Shown one piece after another: positions 58,340 through 64,000 of a stretch of DNA of 64,000 nucleotides; the stretch's first letter is position 1, and every line of letters starts with the position of its first letter. The notes under the pieces were generated by a model that was given only the letters and a program-made list of their open reading frames with translations, was not told the DNA's origin and ran no database searches. Both the position numbers and the translations under genes were made by a program. The stretch is from NCBI RefSeq assembly GCF_002261475.1, contig NZ_NEVN01000001.1:310001-374000 (forward strand), in the 5' to 3' direction. Source of the DNA: Bordetella genomosp. 5. Its GTDB lineage: Bacteria; Pseudomonadota; Gammaproteobacteria; Burkholderiales; Burkholderiaceae_B.

Positions 58340-59539
58340 TCAGATGCGGTCGCAGCGGACCGTGATGGGATGGCTGCGCAGGGCGCTCAGCACGGTGTCG
58401 CTGACCTGGCCGTCGACGTCGGTGATGACGTAGCCGATCTGGCCGCGCGTCTGCAGGGTCTGGCTCAGGATGTTGAGCCCCTGCTCGGCCAGCAGGTTGT
58501 CGAGCGTGCCGAGCGCGCCCGGCGCGTTGCGGTGCACGTGCAGGATGCGCGTGGAGCCGGCCGGTTCGAGGTAGGGCAGCTCGGGGAAGTTGACCGCCGT
58601 CTTGGTCGTGCCGGCCTGGATGTAGCGCACCAGCTTCTCGGCCACTTCGCGGCCGATGTTTTCCTGGGACTCCTGCGTGCTGCCGCCGATGTGCGGCGTG
58701 AGGATCACGTTGGGCAGGCCGATGAGCGGGCTTGCCAGCGGTTCGCCCGCGCCCTTGGGCTCGGTGGGGAACACGTCGAGCGCGGCGCCTGCCAGATGCC
58801 CGCTGGTGAGCGCGCCGTGCAGCGCGTCGATGTCGACCACCGTGCCGCGCGAGGCGTTGATCAGGATCGCGCCACGCTTCATGAGCGTGAGCGTCTCGGC
58901 GTTGATGATGTTCTCGGTGCTCTTGCCGCCGGGCACGTGCAACGTGACCACGTCGGACTGCTCCAGCAACTCGGCCAGCGACGCGGCCGCGCGGGCGTTG
59001 CCCAGCGGCAGCTTGGCTTCGACGTCGTGATAGACGACGCGCATGCCGATCGCTTCGGCCAGCGTGCTGATCTGCGAGCCGATGTTGCCGTAGCCCACGA
59101 TGCCGAGGGTCTTGCCGCGCGCCTCGAAGGCGCCGGCGGCGGTCTTGTCCCAGTAGCCCTCATGCACGCGGGCGTTCTTTTCGGGGATGCGGCGCAGCAG
59201 CAGGATCGCCTCGCCCAGCACCAGCTCGGCCACCGAACGGGTATTGGAGAACGGTGCGTTGAACACGGGCACGCCGCGCTTCATGGCGCTGTCGACGTCG
59301 ACCTGGTTGGTCCCGATGCAGAAGCAGCCCACCACGCGCACGTCGGGATTGGCGGCAAACAGCTCGGCATCCAGGTGAGTGCGAGAACGGATCCCCACCA
59401 CTTCGGCACCGGCGAGGGCGGCACGCAGCTCCGAGGGAGGCAGGGCGGCGCCGTAGGTGGCGATGTCGGTGTAGCCGGCGGCCTCGAAGACGGCGCGGGC
59501 GCTGGGATGGATGTTCTCGAACAGGACGATACGGGCCAT
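58340..59539 (-). CDS. serA: D-3-phosphoglycerate dehydrogenase
   Basis: Oxidises 3-phosphoglycerate in the first step of serine synthesis. The 399 residues have a substrate domain, a Rossmann NAD domain (LGIVGYGNIGSQ, about 147-158), catalytic Arg/Glu/His region (ASRGTVVDIDAL, LTPHIGGST) and a C-terminal ACT domain (about 325-399) that binds serine in feedback-inhibited forms. The ATG at 59539 is preceded at 39 nt by a terminator-like hairpin. Confidence 0.95.
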   Translation of the reverse strand: MARIVLFENIHPSARAVFEAAGYTDIATYGAALPPSELRAALAGAEVVGIRSRTHLDAELFAANPDVRVVGCFCIGTNQVDVDSAMKRGVPVFNAPFSNTRSVAELVLGEAILLLRRIPEKNARVHEGYWDKTAAGAFEARGKTLGIVGYGNIGSQISTLAEAIGMRVVYHDVEAKLPLGNARAAASLAELLEQSDVVTLHVPGGKSTENIINAETLTLMKRGAILINASRGTVVDIDALHGALTSGHLAGAALDVFPTEPKGAGEPLASPLIGLPNVILTPHIGGSTQESQENIGREVAEKLVRYIQAGTTKTAVNFPELPYLEPAGSTRILHVHRNAPGALGTLDNLLAEQGLNILSQTLQTRGQIGYVITDVDGQVSDTVLSALRSHPITVRCDRI

Positions 59540-59576
59540 GGAGTTACTCGTGTCGGCGGGGCGAACCCCGGGTTGG

Positions 59577-59613
59577 GGAAAAACCGAATGGCGGATCGAT
59601 GAAGATCCGCCCC
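59577..59613 (-). terminator. Terminator or attenuator hairpin upstream of serA
   Basis: On the serA strand: GGCGGATC, loop TTCATC, GATCCGCC, then ATTCGGTTTTT. The 8-bp stem is perfect. The T-tract ends about 39 nt before the serA start codon, too close for a promoter plus leader to fit in between, so the hairpin either ends the copper cassette transcript or sits in the serA leader. Confidence 0.65.
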
Positions 59614-59760
59614 GGCCTTTCATTGTGACGCAGAGCCGACCGTCCGGGGCCTATGCCCATTTGGGCCTTGTGGAGAATCGTTCTCGATTGGGCACCGGCC
59701 AGCGGTGCTGGCCAGCCCTCACGGGGCATGCCGGGGCCGCTCGGGCCGCGCCAGGCAGGC

Positions 59761-59787
59761 CGGGCCGCGCAGGCCTGGCCGCGCAAG
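59761..59787. repeat. Intergenic GC-rich repeat, copy 2
   Basis: Matches the element at 43653-43680 at 25 of 27 positions, including the exact 15-mer CGGGCCGCGCAGGCC. It is embedded in a longer run of related GGGCCGC units (59731-59787). Confidence 0.5.
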
Positions 59788-59870
59788 CGTCAGGTCATGA
59801 CCCGCAGCACGCGCCATACCCGGGAAGCGTCAGCGCGCGGGCCTCACCGCGCCCATGCTCAGCGAAAGCT

Positions 59871-60365
59871 TCAGCTCGCGGCCCGCACCGCGCGCCACAC
59901 GCGGGCGCTGCCGTCGCGCTGCACCAGCAGCACGTCGTAATCGTCGCGCCGGTCGCCATACACCTCGCCGTCCATCCCGGGCGAGCCGACGGGCATGCCC
60001 GGCACCGCGAGGCCGGAACCGGCCGGGCGCTGCGCGAGCAGGGTGGCGATGTCCTCGGCGGGCACGTGACCTTCGAGGCCGTAGCCGTCGATCAGCGCGG
60101 TGTGGCAGGAGCCATACCGGGGGTCGATGCCGACGCGTGCGCGCACCCGCGCCGTGTCGTTCACCTCGTGAACCTTCACGTGATAGCCGGCCTGTTCCAG
60201 GTGGGTGACCCAGTCGCCGCAGCAGCCGCAGGACGGCGTTTTCCAGACATCGACATGGCGGGGGGCGGCTTGCGCGCGCAATGCCAGCGGCGTGAGCGCG
60301 AGGGCGCCCACGGCGCCGAGGAGCAGACGGCGGCGCGCGCCGTGCGAAGAAAGCGGGAGAGACAT
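59871..60365 (-). CDS. DUF411 periplasmic metal-binding protein
   Basis: A 164-residue exported protein. The leader has a twin-arginine-like start (residues 11-13 RRR, then a hydrophobic stretch to AQA). The DUF411 core shows CGCC-type cysteines (Cys46, Cys48, Cys49 in TPSCGCCGDW), Cys87-His88 in YGSCHTALIDGYG and VPGMPVGSPGM. DUF411 proteins accompany copper-resistance genes and probably bind copper. Last gene of the cassette, 59 nt after the cupredoxin. Confidence 0.88.
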   Translation of the reverse strand: MSLPLSSHGARRRLLLGAVGALALTPLALRAQAAPRHVDVWKTPSCGCCGDWVTHLEQAGYHVKVHEVNDTARVRARVGIDPRYGSCHTALIDGYGLEGHVPAEDIATLLAQRPAGSGLAVPGMPVGSPGMDGEVYGDRRDDYDVLLVQRDGSARVWRAVRAAS

Positions 60366-60424
60366 GGTGTCGTCCTGTGAAGGGCGCGCGGGGCGCGGGC
60401 GTGCGGCGCTGCGCAGGGTCGGTA

Positions 60425-60952
60425 TCAGCGTACCCTGACTTCGCCGCGCATGCCGGCCGGATAGTGGCCGGGCTCGAGGCAGGCAAAGCTCACGGTGCCG
60501 GCGTCGGTAAAGCGCCAGAGCAGCTCGCCCGTTTCGCCGCCGTCCAGCGACAGGGCGTTCGCGGTGTGTTCGTGCGTCATGCCGGGACGCGCCAGCATGG
60601 CGTCGTAGTGGGCGGCCAGGGTCTGGGCATTACCCAGCACGAGCTCGTGACGCAGCATGCCGCGGTTGCGCAGCGCGATGCGCACGGTCTCGCCGGCGCG
60701 CACGTCGAACGCCGCCGGCGTGAAGCGCATGTCGTCGCCCATATCGACCTCGATCGTGCGCGTGACCGCGCCCGCCTGTCCCGGCACACCCGTTCCGTCT
60801 TCGGCGGGGGCGGGATGCACGGGGTCGTGCGCACGGTCGTGCGCGGCGCCGTGCGTGTGCGGCGCGCCGGGCGCGGCGTGCAGCGGCAGGGCGGTCGTGG
60901 CCAGCAGCAGCGCGGCCAGCGGCAAACGGAGTGAATGCAAAAGAGAGGGCAT
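60425..60952 (-). CDS. Periplasmic cupredoxin-like copper protein
   Basis: 175 residues: signal peptide to about 26 (LPLHA), a His-rich linker (HTHGAAHDRAHDPVH, 32-46) and a cupredoxin domain. Type 1 copper ligands are visible as His102 (LRHELVLG), Cys158, His163 and Met168 with the C-X4-H-X4-M spacing in FACLEPGHYPAGM. Likely a periplasmic copper carrier or electron-transfer protein. It follows cusS-like kinase by 70 nt on the same strand. Confidence 0.9.
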   Translation of the reverse strand: MPSLLHSLRLPLAALLLATTALPLHAAPGAPHTHGAAHDRAHDPVHPAPAEDGTGVPGQAGAVTRTIEVDMGDDMRFTPAAFDVRAGETVRIALRNRGMLRHELVLGNAQTLAAHYDAMLARPGMTHEHTANALSLDGGETGELLWRFTDAGTVSFACLEPGHYPAGMRGEVRVR

Positions 60953-61022
60953 GAGCGCGTCGGCGAGGAGGGGGATCCCTGCACTGTAGGGCCCGCCCGG
61001 TGACCCCTGCCTGACGCCCACA

Positions 61023-62432
61023 TTACTTTTCGGTAATGTGCGCCGCGGGCAGCGCCAGGCCGATTTCGGTGGCGCCGTCGCCGCTGCGGGCGTGCACGGT
61101 GCCGCCATGCATGCGTGCGATCGCCCGCACGATCGCCAGCCCGAGCCCGTGGCCCGGCACGCGTTCCGGCCCGGCCGCGGGCGGCGGTCCGCCTCGGAAA
61201 AAGCGGTCGAACAGCCGCGGCAGCTCGGCCGCCGGGATGGGCATGCCGGGGTTGCGCACCGTGATGTCGATCGCGCCGCCTGCTGCGTCCGGTGCCGGCG
61301 TGCAGACGATCACGATCTCGCCGCCGGCCGGTGTGGCGCGGACCGCGTTGGCCACCAGATTGGCCAGCGCGCGGCGCAGCAGGCGGGCGTTGGCCTGTGC
61401 CGTGGCACGGCCCTCGATACGCAGACGCAGGCCACGGTCTTCCAGATCGGCTTCGTAGAATTCCGCGACGCGCCGCGCCTCCTGTTCGATCGGCACGAGG
61501 CCGAGCTCCGCGGCGCGTTCACCGCCGTCGGCCCGCGCCAGAAAAAGCATGTCGTTGACGAGCGAGCTGAGGTTCTCGAGCTCTTCGAGATGCGAGGCCA
61601 GCGTGTCGCGCAGTTCGTGCGGCGAGCGCTCGGAGGCCAGCGTCACCTGGGTGCCGTTGATCAGCGTGGCGAGCGGCGTGCGCAACTCGTGCGCGACGTC
61701 GGCATTGAAGCCTTCCATCTGCTGATAGGCGGACTGCAGGCGTTCGAGGGTGTGATTGAACGCGGCCACCAGATCGGCCAGCTCGCGATCGATGCCCGCG
61801 ACGGGCAGCCGCTCGTGCGGCTGATCGGCGCGGATCGCCGCAGCCAGGCGCGACAGCCGGCCCACCGGTGCGAGCGTGCGCCGCACCGCCCAGGCCGCCA
61901 GCGCCACGGTGGCACCGACCCACAGGGCGCAGATGAGCGCGACCACGGAGCCATACGCGACCAGGAATTGCCCGCCCGCGCGGGTGCTGACGGCCACCGT
62001 CAGGCGCGCGCCGGGGCGCTCGTGGGCGTCGAGCGGCACCTGCACGCCGCGCAGCACCTGGCCGTCGGGGGCTTCGATCTCGATTTCGTCGCCCCGCAGC
62101 GCGCGCAGCCGCGGCGCGGCCGGACCATAGAGCACCTGATCGCCGTCGGTCAGCCAGATCGCGAGGTTGCCGTGGCCGGTGCGCATGTTGTCCAGCGTCG
62201 CGTCCAGGCTATGTCGATCGTGCGAGCCGGGCGTCATGCCGACCAGATGCGCGATCAGCTCGGCCTTGCCGCGCGCCTCGGTCACTTCCTGCTGCCGCAT
62301 TTCGCGCTCGAGCGCCCACAGCAGCGTCATGCCGGCCACGGCCGACAGGGCGAGGGAGATGGCGCCCAGCCAGAGGATCAGGCGCGTCTGCATGGACGGC
62401 GCGCGGTGCGCGCGCACGGGCCCGGCACTCAT
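61023..62432 (-). CDS. Heavy-metal sensor histidine kinase (CusS/IrlS-like)
   Basis: A 469-residue inner-membrane sensor. Helices at about 18-40 and 158-183 flank a periplasmic sensing domain; HAMP (about 184-237) precedes HisKA with phosphorylated His248 ([12 protein letters not shown]) and a HATPase domain ([19 protein letters not shown]). Architecture and neighbours fit the CusS copper/silver sensor group. ATGA overlap with the response regulator gene. Ligand inferred from context. Confidence 0.9.
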   Translation of the reverse strand: MSAGPVRAHRAPSMQTRLILWLGAISLALSAVAGMTLLWALEREMRQQEVTEARGKAELIAHLVGMTPGSHDRHSLDATLDNMRTGHGNLAIWLTDGDQVLYGPAAPRLRALRGDEIEIEAPDGQVLRGVQVPLDAHERPGARLTVAVSTRAGGQFLVAYGSVVALICALWVGATVALAAWAVRRTLAPVGRLSRLAAAIRADQPHERLPVAGIDRELADLVAAFNHTLERLQSAYQQMEGFNADVAHELRTPLATLINGTQVTLASERSPHELRDTLASHLEELENLSSLVNDMLFLARADGGERAAELGLVPIEQEARRVAEFYEADLEDRGLRLRIEGRATAQANARLLRRALANLVANAVRATPAGGEIVIVCTPAPDAAGGAIDITVRNPGMPIPAAELPRLFDRFFRGGPPPAAGPERVPGHGLGLAIVRAIARMHGGTVHARSGDGATEIGLALPAAHITEK

Positions 62433-63103
62433 GCGCGCGATTCCAGGACATAGCCCATGCCCCGCACCGTGTGCAGCAGGCGCTGTGCGTAGGGATCATC
62501 GAGCTTGCCCCGCAGCCGCCGCACCGCGACCTCGATCACGTTCGTGTCGCTGTCGAAGTTCATGTCCCAGACCTGCTCTGCCAGCGTGGCGCGCGACAGC
62601 ACCTGGCCCTGCCGGCGCAGCAGTAGGCTGAGCAGGGAGAATTCTTTGGCCGTGAGGTCGAGGCGCTGGCCGCCGCGCTGCGCCTTGCGGCTGACGAGGT
62701 CGAGTTCGAGGTCGGCCAGGCGCAACACCGTGGGCTCCTGGCTGCGGCCGCGCCGGCCCAGCGCATGCACGCGGGCGAGCAACTCGGAAAACGCGAAAGG
62801 CTTGACCAGATAATCGTCGGCGCCGCCCTCGAGGCCGCGCACGCGGTCTTCGATCTTGTCGCGCGCGGTGAGCATCAGGACCGGCGTGTCGGCGCGCCGG
62901 GCCCGCATCTCCGCCAGCACACCGAACCCATCGATGCCAGGCAGATTCACATCCAGCACGACAAGGTCGTAATCGCCCTCGATCGCCAGATGACGGCCAT
63001 CGACGCCGTCACGGGCCAGGTCGACCACGTGGCTTTGTTCGGACAGGCCTTTATGCAGGTAGTCGGCGAGCTTGAGCTCGTCTTCGATCACGAGGATGCG
63101 CAT
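62429..63103 (-). CDS. OmpR-family response regulator (CusR/CopR-like)
   Basis: 224 residues: receiver domain with phospho-acceptor Asp51 ([13 protein letters not shown]) and Lys101-type [12 protein letters not shown], then a winged-helix domain (about 125-224; [38 protein letters not shown]). The sequence is close to the heavy-metal response regulator class. First gene of the copper cassette; partner of the overlapping kinase. Confidence 0.92.
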   Translation of the reverse strand: MRILVIEDELKLADYLHKGLSEQSHVVDLARDGVDGRHLAIEGDYDLVVLDVNLPGIDGFGVLAEMRARRADTPVLMLTARDKIEDRVRGLEGGADDYLVKPFAFSELLARVHALGRRGRSQEPTVLRLADLELDLVSRKAQRGGQRLDLTAKEFSLLSLLLRRQGQVLSRATLAEQVWDMNFDSDTNVIEVAVRRLRGKLDDPYAQRLLHTVRGMGYVLESRA

Positions 63104-63124
63104 GATGCCGGTGAGAGCAGGAAA

Positions 63125-63167
63125 GACACAGGCCGCATTATGCCGCCGGGGCAGCGTGGCCTGTGTC
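63125..63167 (-). promoter_or_regulatory. Inverted repeat around the cassette promoter
   Basis: Perfect 10-bp arms GACACAGGCC (63125-63134) and GGCCTGTGTC (63158-63167) flank CATAAT (63142-63137 on the minus strand), a good -10 with no matching -35. Placed 22-64 bp before the response regulator start. It could be an activator operator, or the stem of a terminator for phoR. Confidence 0.45.
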
Positions 63168-63182
63168 CTGCCATCACGCGAA

Positions 63183-64000
63183 TCAGTCGGACAGCTCCGC
63201 GCCCGCGATGCGCTCGGGAGGGAACTGCAGCGAGAAGAGGCTGCCCTTGCCGGGCTCGCTCTCGATCAGCAGCTCGGCGTCGTGCCGCATGGCGATGTGC
63301 TTGGTGATGGCCAGGCCCAGGCCGGTGCCGCCCACGGCCCGCGAGCGGCCGCGGTCGACGCGGTAGAAGCGCTCGGTCAGGCGCGGGATGTGGCGCGCCG
63401 GGATGCCGATGCCGGTGTCCTGCACGCTGTAGCGCGCGCCGCCGTCGGGGGTGCCGGCCCAGTGGACCGTGATCGTGCCCTCGTCGGGCGTATAGCGCAC
63501 GGCGTTGGTCAGCAGATTCGAGAAGGCCGAGGCCAGCTCCGAGGCATTGCCGAGCACGTCGAGCGTCTCGTCGATGTGCCACTGGAACACATGCCGTCCG
63601 CCGGACAGCGCCTCGACCTGCTGACGCGCGGTCTGCAGCAGCGAGGCGGTGTTCACGGCCACCGGATCCGAGCCGGGCGAGGATTCGAGCGTGGAGAGCG
63701 TCAGCAGGTCTTCGACGATGGCCTGCATGCGCTGCGCCTGCTCGAGCATCATGCCGAGATACTGTTCGCGCTGCTCGGGGCCGATGGCCTCGGACGGCAT
63801 GTCGCGCAGGGTTTCGAGAAAGCCCGCCAGCACGGTGAGCGGCGTGCGCAGCTCGTGCGAGACGTTCGCCACGAAGTCGCGCCGGGTGGTTTCGAGCCGT
63901 TCGATCTGCGTGACGTCGCGCGAGATCAGCAGGCGCTGATTGCGTGCATACGCGGCCAGCTGCATCATCATGACGCGCTCCTGGCCGTTGAGCGTGAGCC
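63183..64000 (-). CDS. phoR: Phosphate-regulon sensor kinase PhoR, C-terminal part
   Basis: The frame is open to the right edge; about 272 C-terminal residues are present, so the membrane and PAS regions lie outside. HisKA has the phosphorylated His in [16 protein letters not shown], followed by ATPase motifs [19 protein letters not shown] and [13 protein letters not shown]. The [21 protein letters not shown] neighbourhood is typical of PhoR, which senses phosphate with PhoB. It ends 79 nt before the copper response regulator. An EnvZ-like identity is less likely. Confidence 0.85.
   Translation of the reverse strand, partial: LTLNGQERVMMMQLAAYARNQRLLISRDVTQIERLETTRRDFVANVSHELRTPLTVLAGFLETLRDMPSEAIGPEQREQYLGMMLEQAQRMQAIVEDLLTLSTLESSPGSDPVAVNTASLLQTARQQVEALSGGRHVFQWHIDETLDVLGNASELASAFSNLLTNAVRYTPDEGTITVHWAGTPDGGARYSVQDTGIGIPARHIPRLTERFYRVDRGRSRAVGGTGLGLAITKHIAMRHDAELLIESEPGKGSLFSLQFPPERIAGAELSD

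Larger units (their letters stand above)
59540..59870. other. Intergenic region between the DUF411 gene and serA
   Basis: 331 bp transcribed in serA direction if the copper cassette reads through. It holds a terminator-like hairpin (59577-59613), GC-rich repeat copy 2 (59761-59787) and the 10-bp palindrome GGTCATGACC (59793-59802). No gene seen. Confidence 0.6.

Overview
This is an ordinary stretch of GC-rich (roughly two-thirds G+C) chromosome from a Gram-negative betaproteobacterium, most likely Burkholderiales, family Alcaligenaceae (Bordetella/Achromobacter relatives). The reasons are the gene order xthA-pyrE-gatBAC-mreBCD-mrdA-rodA, argB-nucleotidase-slmA and kdsD-kdsC-lptC-lptA-lptB, an OmpC-type porin ending in Phe, DUF4148 and DUF3683 proteins, and GatCAB tRNA amidation. 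Genes are tightly packed, with many 4-nt ATGA/GTGA overlaps. I saw no tRNA, rRNA, insertion sequence, prophage or CRISPR array.

Layout. 1-4.3 kb: the end of a TRIC-type channel gene, a 13-bp minisatellite, gdhA, xthA and pyrE. 4.3-7.7 kb: gatCAB on the minus strand. 7.9-13.5 kb: the rod-shape operon mreBCD-mrdA-rodA. 13.6-16.2 kb: a malate/lactate dehydrogenase-family oxidoreductase with a DASS transporter. 16.5-18.8 kb: argB, a HAD nucleotidase and slmA. 19-20 kb: a NlpA/MetQ-like binding protein. 20-22.4 kb: yraN-diaA-dolP plus a coupled thioredoxin-like gene, divergent from rsmI-ogt. 24-26 kb: rlpA and rapZ. 26-28.1 kb: two multiheme cytochromes c lying between rapZ and hprK. 28.2-34.4 kb: hprK, ptsN, hpf, lptB, lptA, lptC, kdsC and kdsD, with no rpoN at the usual place. 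34.5-35.8 kb: purT. 36-43 kb: a GbsR/MarR regulator and cydABX-cydDC (cytochrome bd and its assembly transporter) behind a candidate FNR box. 43-46.7 kb: apt, a LysR regulator, a DUF4148 protein and a porin. 46.8-54.2 kb: ilvA, a YqaA-like membrane protein, a 1320-residue FAD/Fe-S dehydrogenase and a GntR regulator. 54.3-58.3 kb: a VOC protein with pxpBCA (5-oxoprolinase) and a divergent LysR regulator. 58.3-59.5 kb: serA. 59.8-63.1 kb: a compact copper-type cassette (DUF411 protein, cupredoxin, sensor kinase, response regulator). 63.2-64 kb: the 3' part of phoR.

How the genes work together. Most of the window is core housekeeping: envelope growth (Mre/PBP2/RodA, RlpA, Lpt, Kdo synthesis), PTS-Ntr phosphosignalling (HprK, PtsN, RapZ, Hpf), nucleotide and amino-acid synthesis, and low-oxygen respiration. 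No clearly new biological system is visible. The most worthwhile second looks are the copper cassette and its promoter palindrome, the terminator-like hairpin just upstream of serA, the FNR-like box inside a hairpin ahead of the cyd locus, the missing rpoN, and the cytochrome pair between hprK and rapZ.
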